Assembly (NCBI GenBank): GCA_030068145.1
Contig: JAPJBO010000098.1
Location: forward strand, 248,001 to 312,000
Length of the DNA stretch: 64,000 bases
Source of the DNA: Diplonema papillatum
Taxonomy: Eukaryota > Euglenozoa > Diplonemea > Diplonemida > Diplonemidae
Reading direction: 5' to 3'
Position numbers and translations under genes: made by a program. The notes under the pieces were generated by a model that made no database searches, was not told the DNA's origin, and saw only the letters and a list, made by a program, of their open reading frames with translations. Numbering within the stretch: position 1 is the stretch's first letter; each line of letters begins with the position of its first letter. This document shows positions 30,283 to 40,470 of the stretch, one piece after another.

Positions 30283-30386
30283 GTCACGGCAAGTTTTGGC
30301 AGCCGCTGCTTAACAATGCATCGTTGTGTGTTAAACTTGTTAGTTGGCAGCGTGCTACATGAAACTCGCCAAAGCAGGTGAGTCCC
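30283..30386 (+). repeat. RepD dispersed element
   Basis: GTGTCACGGCAAGTTTTGGC, AACAATGCATYGTTG, TTAGTTGGCAGCGTGCTACA and TGAAACTYRCCAAAGCAGGT are shared with 32766-32851, 63128-63205 and partly with 11017-11060. Two copies begin within about 45 bases of a 5' splice site. Confidence 0.8.
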
Positions 30387-31077
30387 GCTAAGCAAAGTTG
30401 CTCTGCCATCTCCGGTTTTATCTCTTAAACACGAAGCGATACCGAAGGGAGTTGTTGCTGGCTTCTTCTGGCATCTTCGCACTCGTTCTGAGGCGGGGTC
30501 TACAGCAGCTGTTCGGCTGGCGCTACTCTATCCACTCTTTCTCGGCCGGGGCTCTTACCTACCCTTGCTCGGGTCTCAGGATGGTCTCTCCCACTTGACG
30601 GGATATTTGTCCCATCTGCCCTACATACACAGAAACGGTAAAAGTCAGGATACTTACATACAAACGGAGGGGAAGAACACCGACCATGAGGCAAGCTATG
30701 ATCGCGACGTCACGCCACCAGCTCCAGAAGAATGAGGAAGGTGAGACTGACATTCTTTGATCCTGCTGAGTTGGTGTATTCAGTAACGCCGGAGTGACTG
30801 TCTACTTGCAACCCCGCCTCATCCCGAACTCTCCTGGTGTTGGTTCGGGAAGGTGCTCATTCTGCCACGCGCTTTGCTCCAATTCCCATAGTTTGTTAGG
30901 CCATGCTTTCACACCGAGGATCGGTACTGAAAATCGAGTGTATTGCCAGCAGACCCAAAGGAAGGATGACAAGAAAAGCATCGAAAGACACCAGACTGAC
31001 AACAGCACACCAACCTCGGTTGATTGGTCGGCAAGCACAAAGTTCACTTTAAATTTAAGCCCTCAGAATACTGTAGA

Positions 31078-31285
31078 AAGGAATACTCGAAGGGCTGTCT
31101 TGTGCTTCCTACGAAGGAGGCTAGAGGGGGGGCAATTTTGGGGAGAGTTTTTGGTGAACGCTTACGCCCGCCACTGACCCCGAATATATTTACCTGTGTT
31201 TGTGTAGGCTACAGGCACATTTACCTTCTTTGATCTTTCGCAGCTGGCAGCCTCCTCGAGTATTCCCTGCAAAGCAGGTGCCATT
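31078..31285 (-). repeat. RepA, near full-length copy
   Basis: Minus-strand copy in the intron before PRPP synthetase exon 4. Confidence 0.9.
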
Positions 31286-31553
31286 GACCGAACACCATCC
31301 AATTTCATCAAACCTTGCGATTCAACTCCAGAAGATACGATGCTCGTTCTCGGACCCAGAGTTTCAAACAGAGCATCGATCGGGTTTGAGTGATCTTTGC
31401 ACCGCCACATTCTCGATTCAAACCGATTCAACTCGATCAACAATAATCTGCTGATACAAGGCACCCCTGCTCAACTAAACCAAAGTGCTCGCCTGCCTTG
31501 TTGGCACTTGCACCTTAAAGAACTCAATGCTCAACTTGTAGAACGTGGGGGGC

Positions 31554-31752
31554 CCAAGACTACACTCCACGAAGGAATTTACTTGGTGTCGGTCACAAAC
31601 AGTCCCGGACATGGCTAGCCATAACCCATAACGAAAGCGTGCACTAAATATACAACCCGTAACCACGTAGCCCTTTCTTGCTCTAAGAGAACCCATTCAT
31701 GAACGGTCACACGGAGACCCTAAAACCCCGGAATTTCAAGCGAGCTCTAACT
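31554..31752 (+). repeat. RepC dispersed element, copy next to an acceptor
   Basis: CTCCACGAAGGAATTTACTT, TCCCGGACATGGCTAGCCAT, AACGAAAGCGTGCACTAAAT, CCCATTCATGAACGGTCACA, CCCCGGAATTTCAAGCGAGC. Nearly identical to 36428-36600. It ends about 20 bases before the acceptor at 31772. Confidence 0.88.
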
Positions 31753-31772
31753 CTACAAAAACAAAACGACAG

Positions 31773-32015
31773 GAACTCGCCATCGTTGCACCGGATGCCG
31801 GCGCAGTCGACCGGGCCCGAAAGCTGGCGGACAGGGTAAGTGCAGACCGCGTCGTGACCATCCTGAAGCGTAGGGTGCAAGCCGGTAAGGTGGACTCGAT
31901 GCACATCGCGGGCGATGTGTCTGGCATGGTCGCAGTCATCGTCGACGACATGACAGACACCAGCGGCACCCTCTGCAAGGCGGCTGAGGTGCTCAAGAGC
32001 CACGGCGCGAGAGAG
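31773..32015 (+). CDS. PRPS: PRPP synthetase, exon 4
   Basis: 81 codons, phase 0 (CGACAG|GAA; GAG|GTATGG). LAIVAPDAGAVDRARKLADR (VxPDxG ribose-phosphate region), KRR flexible-loop segment, then GDVSGMVAVIVDDMTDTSGT, whose VDDMxDTxGT is the PRPP-binding loop. An internal CAGGGTAAGTG could act as a cryptic donor but the homology reads through it. A RepC copy ends about 20 bases upstream of the acceptor. Confidence 0.93.
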
Positions 32016-32155
32016 GTATGGGTTCTTCTCGAAAGACCTGGCGAGATCTTGGTGTCGGGCAACAAATTGTTTCAAACCTGACATGCCAAAGCAAGCAAGT
32101 ACGAAAGAAGCCATACATGCCCCCCCCCAAACCCACCCAGTACGCATTAGCTTTA

Positions 32156-32235
32156 AAATAACCCATTCGACGAAGGTCACCCGGAGACTCTAAAATCCCG
32201 GATTCTCAAGCGAACTATAACTCTAATAAAGCGGA
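32156..32235 (+). repeat. RepC fragment
   Basis: ACCCATTCGACGAAGGTCAC and CGGATTCTCAAGCGAACTAT. Similar fragments are at 35640-35700 and 42607-42672. Confidence 0.75.
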
Positions 32236-32562
32236 GCAAGGATAACAAGAAACGTCGAAAGACACCGGACCGTACATCAACCCCGGTGGATGGCATAGTG
32301 GCACGGATGAATCAAACTGACTGGCACGGCAGGACTTCCTGCGTCAGCAGAGTGCAGCATCATCTCCATCCTCAAGATCGGACAAAAGCACCAACACAAC
32401 AAACAACCAGCAGCCCATTTTCCCCGGCCCATCCCGCTTTTCCCTGACCACAATCGAAGGCCACCAGTCATTGTTGATTGTCGGCAACACAAAGCGAATT
32501 TCTTCTTGGTGTCGCAACAGCTACAAACTTGGCTAGCCGTAGTATGACGTTTGGATTTGTCA

Positions 32563-32755
32563 TCCCTGGAGGGGGGTGACAATTCCAAACGTAGGGTAAC
32601 TCGCTTTCTGACAAGACTCGCAGTTTGCCCGTGCACCTTCCAGTAAAGAGACAAGTCGTCTTCTCATAGAGTAAGCACGGCGACGTTGGTAATTGTCACC
32701 CCTACGTTTGAAATTAGCATTTCTGGGGGGTGACAATTACACACGTCACCCTAGG
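32563..32755. repeat. Small inverted/direct repeat cluster, GGGGTGACAATT
   Basis: GGGGGGTGACAATTCCAAAC (32570) is echoed in reverse complement as AATTGTCACCCCTACGTTTG (32692) and directly as GGGGGGTGACAATTAC (32727). It lies in the last PRPP synthetase intron. Confidence 0.7.
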
Positions 32756-32765
32756 TAGCCTTTTT

Positions 32766-32851
32766 TTTTTGTGTTAACAATGCATTGTTGGTACTGAAAA
32801 TTCGTAGTTGGCAGCGTGCTACATGAAACTTACCAAAGCAGGTGAGTTCCG
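32766..32851 (+). repeat. RepD dispersed element, second intron copy
   Basis: GTTAACAATGCATTGTTGGT and GTAGTTGGCAGCGTGCTACA. Confidence 0.8.
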
Positions 32852-32892
32852 TCAGTGCGCATAAACAAAAGAAAGCGCCAATACCAATTTTT

Positions 32893-33130
32893 GTATAAGC
32901 ACCTGCTTTGTAGGAAATGCTTGAGGAGACTGCCAGTTGCGATTAGATCGAAGGAGGTAAATGTGCTGCAGCCCACACGAACCACAGGTAAATTCAGTGG
33001 CGGGCGTAAGCGTTCAACAAAAAAAGACCCACGCTGTGTTTTGTAGTTGTATTGTTTTCTCCCCCTCTAGCGGCCTCAGTTAGACTAGCCTCCTTCGAAA
33101 TGAGCACAAGACAGTCCCTCGAGTATGTTG
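32893..33130 (+). repeat. RepA copy in the last PRPP synthetase intron
   Basis: TTTTTGTATAAGCACCTGCT to CAGTCCCTCGAGTAT, with CACAGGTAAATT and CCCCCTCTAG inside. An open frame starts at its right edge. Confidence 0.88.
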
Positions 33131-33366
33131 TGCACGGGATTCTGCTTCAGGAGACGGCCTCTATCGAGGCAATGTGTGCTCTGTTTGCCGCGAGCATCGC
33201 CGGTCGGTCAGAAGAGGTGTCCGGGCAGTTTGTGCAGTGGGCCGGCAGTGCTACGCTGACAAGCACCCGCGGTACAGCCCACGACTATTGGGCATCCTAC
33301 ACGGGGGAGCATTCGGCACTGCAGTGCTTCGCTAAAATGTGTCTCAAGCTTTCACCGTTGCCTTAG
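33100..33366 (+). CDS. Unrecognised 88-residue frame inside the PRPP synthetase intron
   Basis: The ATG lies in the right end of RepA (ATGAGCACAAGACAG), then GC-rich coding-like sequence follows: LEYVVHGILLQETASIEAMC, and TRGTAHDYWASYTGE. It stops at 33366, just before the terminal exon. The start LEYVVHGIL and the later R-x-x-x...W-x-x-Y spacing vaguely recall Mediator subunit 18, but this is a weak resemblance. It could be a transposed exon, an alternative PRPP synthetase exon or chance. Confidence 0.25.
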   Translation: MSTRQSLEYVVHGILLQETASIEAMCALFAASIAGRSEEVSGQFVQWAGSATLTSTRGTAHDYWASYTGEHSALQCFAKMCLKLSPLP

Positions 33367-33396
33367 GTTTTCCGACCCCTCGCAACCGTACAACAG

Positions 33397-33678
33397 GTAT
33401 ACGCGATGATCACGCACGGCGTGCTGACGGACCCGGCCTGCGAACGAATCGAAAAGTGCGACGCGCTGCAGCAGGTGATCGTGACGGACACGATGCCTCA
33501 GTCGCACAACCTTTGCCGGTCGTCGAAGCTCGTTGTGCTGTCTCTGGCCCCGCTGATCGCGGAGTGCGTGCGCAGGATACACAACGAGCAGGCCATGGAC
33601 GACCTACTTCCTTCCAACTTCCTGCCCGCGGTCTACGGCACCCTCGACTCGCCGGAAGCGCAGCCCGCAGCTGAATGA
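33397..33678 (+). CDS. PRPS: PRPP synthetase, terminal exon
   Basis: VYAMITHGVLTDPACERIEK, IVTDTMPQSHNLCRSSKLVV and LAPLIAECVRRIHNEQAMDD match the C-terminal domain of PRPP synthetase (VYAxxTHG...NTIPQ...IRRxHN). The acceptor is CAACAG|GTA and the exon ends PAAE-TGA. The last codons (CGCAGCCCGC-CTGAATGAAAT) are the first unit of the tandem repeat that follows. All four exons have phase-0 joins and together give 347 residues, somewhat longer than the usual 310-320. Confidence 0.93.
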   Translation, partial: VYAMITHGVLTDPACERIEKCDALQQVIVTDTMPQSHNLCRSSKLVVLSLAPLIAECVRRIHNEQAMDDLLPSNFLPAVYGTLDSPEAQPAAE

Positions 33679-34480
33679 AATCCGCTTCATTCATTGGAAG
33701 CCACACGTTGCTGCTCTCCGGGTACTGCATGTCGCCCCACCGGTTGAACCGCGGCCTTGCATCTTGCACGCTGTCAGTCAGAGCAACGCCTGCGCAGCCC
33801 GCAACTGAATGAAATCCAGTTCATTCATTGGAAGCAGCAACACGCTGCCGCTCTCTGGGTACTGCATGTCGCCCCTCTGGTTGAACCGCGGCCTTGCACG
33901 TCGTCAGAAGGAGTTGTGGTCAGTCAGAGCAACGCCTGCGCAGCCCGCAACTGAATGAAATCCAGTTCATTCATTGGAAGCAGCAACACGCTGCCGCTCT
34001 CTGGGTACTGTATGTCGCCCCTCTGGTTGAACCGCGGCCTTACCTTTGTTTGCAACCGGACGTCGTCAGAAAGAGTTGTGGTGCCAGAGCAACCTTGGCA
34101 ACCATGCGCAGCCCGCAACTGAATGCAATCCAGTTCATTCATTTGGAAGCACACACTGCTGCTCTCCGTGTACCGTATGCCATCAGAGCGAGTTATAGTG
34201 GAACCGATGGCGGCGATACTCTCTTGTGGCCAATTTTACCGCCTTTCGCCCGCCTGTTCAGCAGATCAGTCAGACGAACCAATGAAGGCGATACACTCTC
34301 TGACCAACAAAGCTGATTTTGAGTGAACTGGATGAAATTCAGTTCATTCATCGGAAGCAGCGACACGTCGCGCTCATGTGAAACGGCTCTTTGAGTACCG
34401 CATTTCGCCTCACGTGTTGAACCGCGTCTTACATGCCATCAGAAAGAGTCGCTGTCAGAGGAACCCATAACGGCGATACT
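33658..34480 (+). repeat. Tandem repeat amplified from the PRPP synthetase 3' end
   Basis: Units start CGCAGCCCGCARCTGAATGA at 33658, 33792, 33939 and 34107 (spacing 134-168), with a decayed fifth near 34326. Each contains CCAGTTCATTCATTGGAAGC, GCTCTCYGGGTACTGCATGT and TTGAACCGCGGCCTTGCA. The first unit overlaps the stop codon of the gene. Confidence 0.93.
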
Positions 34481-35845
34481 CTCTTGTGAATGAAGAGGAT
34501 CCCGGTGCGCAGCATGGAGTGACTATCCTACTAAACACATCAAAACCCCCAGCCGTCGTTGAAGCTCGTAGAATTGCGCCGTTGATCGCCAATCCACGAT
34601 GAACAGGCCCTGGACCGACCCTCCAATTCCTCCAGTCCGGAGGACTGAGTGCCAGGCTGCCATCCCATCCTGTTAGACTATGGTGTATCGAGTAGTTTTT
34701 TGTATAAGCACCTGCTTTGTAGGAAATACTTGAGGAGGCTCCCCGAGTATTTCTGTTAGAATGCAGGGTATCTGTGGCTGGAGATGGTCCGCTTCGATCG
34801 TACCGTGTCGTGCCTCAGGCCCTTGCACTTATTCGCATCGTCGTCTTCGCGCGGTCCCTTGGCGTCCTTTCCCTTGCCGGTGCCCGCTTCTGCAAACCCT
34901 GTCTTAGATTTCGCGTGCGGCCCGTGACAGACAGCTCCAAGCAGTTCGATATAGCCCCAGGGGGCAGGGACGGACCATAGACCAAGGTGTTTCGCGGTAG
35001 ACAGCGGCAGGGAATTCGATGCACTTAAGGGTGATCCGGGTGGGCCGGCTTAAAACACACGCACTGTGCGGCACGGCCGCAGAAGGCGAAACACGACAGA
35101 CCGTGCGTGCGTCGAACTAGGCATGCACCCCGCTGATTTCTCCGTATCAGACTCAAGGTTCTCACCCATCGAGCTTCACAGGACTCCCGTTGCGTGCGGC
35201 GTCCAGGTACATAGAGCCTCTCCACGAAATGTGTCCGTGGCAAAAAAGGACAACACGCATCCTCCCCCATTCCCCCTTATTGTTGACGAAAAAAAGGTTC
35301 TTACCTTTTATTCTTCGCTTTTTCTCACGAACGGGGGGGTCGGTCCTGCTTTTGGCTTTGTACCCAGTTCGTGGTTAGCACAAACTCAAGAGGTCTAGTC
35401 AACTATTCTCTGCAGTATTGGCATACTTTCAACAAAAAAAAAAGAAATACTGGGCTGACGCGTTCATCGTCGGACATACAAACCCTCCCAACCCAAATCT
35501 GCGCAATTGTTCATTCCATGCTGGTTTCACAGTACCATCGGTGGTCGACCCGTATGCGCGTGGTGTACGCGTAAGCGCCTACACACGCACTGTCCCTTAA
35601 ACGACGACGAAGGTGCGCACTGTTCTTGCTGTACTACAAACGAGCCCATTTCGACGAAGGTCACCTGGAGACTTTTAAGGTCTCCATGAAGCTTCTACCA
35701 CTCTATGTACGACGCTGCACGACAACCACGACAAAAAAAGACTTCGGGCGGCCGGACATCACCGAATGAAAGCACAACAGAAAGAAGCAGAGTTAGAGCT
35801 CCCCGAAATCAGGACTTACGCCATTTTAGTGTCTCTCTATCTCTT
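34481..35845. other. No gene recognised
   Basis: A RepA piece at 34698-34744 and a RepC piece at 35640-35700. At 34556-34580 GAAGCTCGTAGAATTG resembles an SSU rRNA word but is too short to call. Confidence 0.4.
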
Positions 35846-35848
35846 TTT

Positions 35849-36067
35849 TTTTTGTATAAGCACCTGCTTTGTAGGAAATACTTGAGGAGGCTGCCAGCTG
35901 CAAAAGATCAAAGGAGGTAAATGTGCTGTAGCCCACACGAAACACAGGTGAATCTGGGTTTAGTGGCGGGCGTAAGCGTTCAACAAAAAAGACCCATTTT
36001 GTAGTTGTATTGTTTCTCCCCCTCTAGCCTCCTTCGAAGTAAGCACAAGGCAGCCCCTCGAGTATTT
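35849..36067 (+). repeat. RepA, best full-length copy (inverted-repeat ends)
   Basis: Left end AAATACTTGAGGAGGCTGCC (35876-35895). The right end is its near-exact reverse complement, GGCAGCCCCTCGAGTATTT (36049-36067). The interior carries a 5'-splice-like CACAGGTGAAT and a 3'-splice-like CCCCCTCTAG. This is a small TIR (MITE-like) family with at least nine copies or pieces here. Confidence 0.85.
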
Positions 36068-36213
36068 TTCGAGACATTGCAATGTGTTCCAAAAATGTAA
36101 GCCTGAGCAATGAGCTAACCAACACCAAACTGAAGATTCATGTCACTGTCACAGTTTACATGACCGTGCTTCACATGGAGATCCCTAACTCAAGACATAC
36201 CAGGTGAAAAAGA
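36064..36213 (+). repeat. RepG dispersed element, copy 2
   Basis: Matches 10813-10966 and abuts the right end of RepA. Confidence 0.8.
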
Positions 36214-36427
36214 AGAAGAACAACCTGAAGAGAGGCCTGGAACTCGGCCTGCTCAAAAAAAAAAAGGAAAGCGAAAGAGCGAAGGCATATTTTTTCTTCT
36301 TTTTTTTTCCCGCTGAGCACACGTCGAGACAGAACGAAAGAAAACCCGCGCGGTGAGATCTCCAGCTACAGTAGACGGGGAAGAATAAGGGCGGGTGCCA
36401 CACCCGCCTAACAAGTAAAAGAATAAA

Positions 36428-36600
36428 AAAAAAACTCCACGAAGGAATGTACTTGGTGTCGGTCAGTCCCGGACATGGCTAGCCATTACCCATAACGAAA
36501 GCGTGCACTAAATATACAACCCGAAATCAAGAGCACCCATTCATGAACGGTCACACGGACACCCTAGAACCCCGGAGTTTCAAGCGAACTTTACCTCTAA
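36428..36600 (+). repeat. RepC dispersed element, copy upstream of a possible exon
   Basis: Matches 31554-31752 over its length with small indels. Confidence 0.88.
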
Positions 36601-36620
36601 AACTACGCATTTCTTTAAAG

Positions 36621-36830
36621 CAAACGGACTCGACGCCATATCACTGGCGGACGAAAAGTCGATGCCGACGAGCGAAGGCACGCTAAAGAGTCCCGTTGAG
36701 CGAGCGAATACGTTCTCCTCATACGGCTACGAGCTGAAAGTATTGCAGCAGCCGAATTGCTTGTTGCCCATTGCCGAGTACGAGAAGCAGATGCGCTTTC
36801 GCGCGCAGTTTATTCTGGCAAGAGCTTTCA
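36621..36830 (+). CDS. Possible exon of an unknown gene
   Basis: From a candidate acceptor TTTAAAG|C, the frame reads ANGLDAISLADEKSMPTSEG, then GYELKVLQQPNCLLPIAEYE, KQMRFRAQFILA. The sequence looks protein-like, and its position right after a RepC matches the exon boundaries at 31773 and 20423. The true donor is unclear: the end (AGAGCTTTCACTCCGAGAG) resembles repeat words at 10453 and 30902, and the frame stops at 36871. Family not recognised. Confidence 0.3.
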
Positions 36831-37396
36831 CTCCGAGAGAAACTCAAGGAACATTTCCGGAGTTGGGATAAACGAAGTATCGGACGATCAGCATTAACTG
36901 ACCAAAGGTGATGAAAATGAGAAGGCACACGTTTTTTTTGTTCTTCGCGTGTGTCCGTACAGGGTGTAAATCTTTCTCGAAGGGTTTTCCTGTATTAGCA
37001 GCTTCTTCGTTGGCTTCGTTGTCTCTTTCATGCGCAACCGTTGTTCCGGAAAATGTTCCCGTCGGTACAAATGTACTCTTATGGAAAAAAGAATAGGCGT
37101 GTGTTTGGTTGTACGTGCCGGGGGAGGATTAGCCTGTTAGTGATTGATAGTGAGTGAATATGCTCGTTAGGCCAATCTTCTCCCAAATACGCTGCCAGCG
37201 TTCTCTTTCGTGTTTACAAAGCGTTGTTACTACGAAAAAGCAGCGCCAGCTTTCAGGGGCTGGCTGGATAGAGCTCACCGTGCGGGGGGAGTGGGACGTG
37301 GAGTGGGGTAGGGGGGGGCGTGCATGTATCACTTGGCAGGGGGGCGGAGGAAAGCCGCAAAAAGCGATTGCGCCTAAAAGTAGCCTCAGGTCTGCA

Positions 37397-37556
37397 AATA
37401 ATCGAGGAACTGCCTTGTGCTCATTTCGAAGGAGCCTGCACGAGGGGGAGAAAACAATAACAACGACAAAGTGGATAATGCTTACGCCCGCCACTGAACC
37501 CAGAATTGCCTGAGTTTCGTGTGGGCTACAGCACATTTACCTCCTTTGAGATTTTG
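37397..37556 (-). repeat. RepA copy, truncated
   Basis: CGAGGAACTGCCTTGTGCTC to GCACATTTACCTCCTTTGAG; the left outer end is missing. Confidence 0.85.
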
Positions 37557-38940
37557 GCATATTGTTGCGATAGTGGGGAGTCATCGGCATGCCGATGAGT
37601 CCCACACTATGCCTGCCTTTCGCTACGTGACACCCGCGACGGCTGCAACTGCTGCTGGTTTGAGATTGGAATATTGTTCGTCCGCGTGTGTCCGTGGCCT
37701 GATGGACCAATTCGCCGTGCAGATCTTGGACACAGCGCAGTGCGGTGTTAGGCACATGCTACGCACGTCCCGCCCAGGAGAGAAAGAACAAGAAGAAAAA
37801 AAAAAAAGAAGAAAAAAAGGCCGCTCCTGGTCCAGGAACGTGACGGTCAACCACAGTTTGCAAAGCTTTGAGTCGGAGGCAGCACAGGGCCACAACCCCG
37901 TCCGCTCTGCCCTGTGGCTGACCGTCTCGGCGAGCAGGCTTACCTGGGCACATATTACGCACGTCCCCCCCCCCAGGAGAGAAAAAACAAAAAAGAAACA
38001 AAAGACCGAACAACACTGGATGGAAGTGCCTCCGGCCTCCACCTGCGGCTATCATTTTTGTCACACCGCTTTTTTCTCTTTCTCTGCGCCCGCCCCCTCT
38101 CTTCCGTCTTTACTTTCGTCTCTAACTCGTGCGCTGGTCGTCTATCCGTTGCTTTTGCTTCGTACCAGTCGCCGCAGCGATTCGAACACGTCACGAGTCG
38201 CAACACGAACGAAAGCGCACCATAGAAGGATCTTCCAGAGGCATGTTTTCGGTCACAGCAGTACATTCGCAAGGCTGAAACAAAAAGGAGTTGGCGGAAT
38301 GACACCACCGGGCGTGGAGTATGCGGCTTAATTTGACTCCAACACGGGGAATTTTTACTAGGTCAGGACGATCTCAAGGATTGGCAGATTGGGAGCTCTT
38401 TTTATCTTTCTCTTTTCACTCCGGTGCCGCCACTCACTGCAGCAGAGCCGCAACCTGCAGCGCGCCTCCGGAGCGACTTACGCCCGCCGTAGCAGTGCGA
38501 AGAGAAGTGAGGAGACCGGAAACTCCCCGGAGAGATGGTCCCTGCACTCTAACTCGTCTCTCTCTCTTTCTTTCTCAACGAATTGTGTGGTCGTGATAAA
38601 CCGTTAATGCAGCTCCAGGCTATTCCATGCACATGGGATGGACCTGATAGACCGGTGCATCGTGTGGTCAAGCCCCTCCTTTTGAAAAGGGTGAAGGTCT
38701 CTTATCATGCGTTTCTTTACATGAGGGACAAGAATCTGATCTGCACCTCCTCGTGGTGTCCCTCGGAAACGTGCTCAACACGCGGCCGACGCAGGCAGTC
38801 TTTGATGTTGTTTCCCGAAATGGTTGGTCAACAATGACCGTGTGTTTGATTGATTGGAACAGCAAACAGAGATGCAGTGGTCACATTCAATGACTCATAC
38901 ATTCCAGCAGTGTAGGCGAAGTCCAGCTCTTCCTCCTTGC
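37557..38940. other. No gene recognised
   Basis: A 270-codon plus frame crosses here but starts inside RepA and is matched by equally long frames on the other strand. It holds homopurine runs (37785-37830, 37975-38000) and an internal near-repeat (CACGTCCCGCCCAGGAGAGA at 37764, CACGTCCCCCCCCCCAGGAG at 37959). Confidence 0.4.
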
Positions 38941-39113
38941 AAGTGCAGTGGTACACTCGCTCATTGGAAAGAAGAGTCGCGTGCCTTTTGTAGTCAGAAA
39001 ATGCAAGGCCCCAGAGCACAGTGATTAAGAAGTAACAGGACACAATCATTCAGAAACCGCAACGATACAGGTACCTGAGAAAAAAAAGCTTAGTTCATCT
39101 TGTGAAAAAAAAC

Positions 39114-39300
39114 CATGGAGTACATGAACAAGGGAAACGAGACTGTGCCGCTGTGGCTCGGGAACCACGTGGGCGGCGAAAGCTGCGAATGGATGCGGTC
39201 GATAGGCGTCGAGCTGGTGGTGCACTGCCGGAGTCTCCGCCGCGTTCGGCACCATCGACGTCCGGGTGGCGGGCATCCTGGCGTACCTCCAGGCAAACCT
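39114..39300 (+). pseudogene. Truncated dual-specificity phosphatase duplicate
   Basis: Begins ACCATGGAGTACATG like the intact gene and reads MEYMNKGNETVPLWLGNHVG, CEWMRSIGVELVVHCR. It then jumps by deletion and frameshift to the later part (the VAGILAYLQ-like region) and ends without the catalytic Cys motif. Flanking DNA (GAAGAAGAGTCGCGTGCCTT, AGGACACAATCATTCAGAAA) is also duplicated, so it arose by segmental tandem duplication of about 350 bp. Confidence 0.8.
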
Positions 39301-39523
39301 TCGCTACCATGCACTCATTGTGGCAAACGAATTGGAAGAAGAGTCGCGTGCCTTTGTAGTCAGAAAACGCAAGGCCCCCCAGAACAGAGGACACAATCAT
39401 TCAGAAAACGCAACGACACAGGTACCAAAGAAAAAAAGCAACAAATCAAAAGGTCGAAAGACAACGGGCTGACTGTTCATCTTCTGAAACAGAAATCAAG
39501 AAAGTAGTCCGCGGGCGGAAACC

Positions 39524-40216
39524 ATGGAGTACATGATGTATAACATGCACAAGGGAAACGAGATAGTGCCGGGGCTGTGGCTCGGGAACCACGTGGGCGG
39601 CGAAAGCTGCGACTGGATGCGGTCGATAGGCGTCGAGCTGGTGGTGCACTGCCGCAACCACGCCGTGAAGAGCGAAGTCTCCGCCGCGTTCGACACGATC
39701 GACGTCCGGGTGGAGGACGATTACGACTCGGACATCCTGGCGCATTTGCCGCGGGCCGTCGCAGCCATCCACGAGCGGCTGGGGCGGGACCCCCCGGGGA
39801 GCGTGTTCGTCCACTGCCAGATGGGCCGCAGCCGGTCCGCCGCGGTGGTGGCCGCGTACCTGATGCAGCACCACGAGCCGCCTATGGCGCTGCCCGAGGC
39901 CCTGGCTGCCATCAAACGGAAGAGAACGACTGCCGAGCCCAACCGGGCCTTCCTGCTGCAGCTTGTCTGCTACGAAGCGCAAGCCCGCCGCTCGACGGTC
40001 CCACCGCATCAAGTCGGCTCTCGGGCTTTGAGCAACACCGCATCTTTGCTCTCCAGCTTCGCGGAAGACCGCCTTCAGGCGGCCTTGGCGGACTTCGACG
40101 GCACCATGCCGAGCCTGGCGCAGTGCCTGCGTGCGCTGCAAGGGTCCGGCAACACGCGCGAGCAAAACGACCAGCTTCAAACCCTGCTGCAAATAGACTG
40201 CGTCCAAAAGTTGTGA
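39524..40216 (+). CDS. Dual-specificity protein phosphatase
   Basis: 230 residues, apparently one exon. The start ACCATGG fits a eukaryotic context and is shared with the upstream duplicate. PGLWLGNHVGG and a strand with VVHCRNH begin the fold. The P-loop VHCQMGRSRSAA gives nucleophile Cys98 and Arg104 in HCxxGxxR. Asp residues at 65-70 are candidate general acids. It continues with YLMQHHEPPM and AALAAIKRKR-like helices. The last 70 residues, rich in Ser, Leu and Gln, are not recognised. It dephosphorylates Ser/Thr/Tyr residues or other phospho-substrates; the target is unknown. A 43-bp tandem repeat starts right after the stop. Confidence 0.88.
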   Translation: MEYMMYNMHKGNEIVPGLWLGNHVGGESCDWMRSIGVELVVHCRNHAVKSEVSAAFDTIDVRVEDDYDSDILAHLPRAVAAIHERLGRDPPGSVFVHCQMGRSRSAAVVAAYLMQHHEPPMALPEALAAIKRKRTTAEPNRAFLLQLVCYEAQARRSTVPPHQVGSRALSNTASLLSSFAEDRLQAALADFDGTMPSLAQCLRALQGSGNTREQNDQLQTLLQIDCVQKL

Positions 40217-40223
40217 AGGATGC

Positions 40224-40470
40224 TGCAGGAGGTATGTGGTATGCTATGCAGCCACTACACACACTACGTGGATAGTATGTGGTATGCTATGCAGCCACTA
40301 CACACACTACGTGGATGGTATGTGGTATGCTATGCAGCCACTACACACACTACGTGGATAGTATGTGGTATGCTATGCAGCCACTACACACACTACGTGG
40401 ATGGTATGTGGTATGCTATGCAGCCACTACACACACTACGTGGATGGTATGTGGTATGCTGTGCATCACC
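40224..40470 (+). repeat. 43-bp tandem repeat at the 3' end of the phosphatase gene
   Basis: Five to six units, GTGGTATGCTATGCAGCCAC, TACACACACTACGTGGATRG, TAT, starting 40236, 40279, 40322 and 40365. A partial unit recurs at 40566. Confidence 0.95.

Noticed and set aside
34556-34680. An SSU rRNA V4-region fragment.
   Set aside because: Only GAAGCTCGTAG resembles rRNA; the flanks do not.
37519-38331. A 270-codon plus-strand gene.
   Set aside because: It begins inside a RepA element, has simple Lys/Arg runs from homopurine DNA and no recognisable domain.
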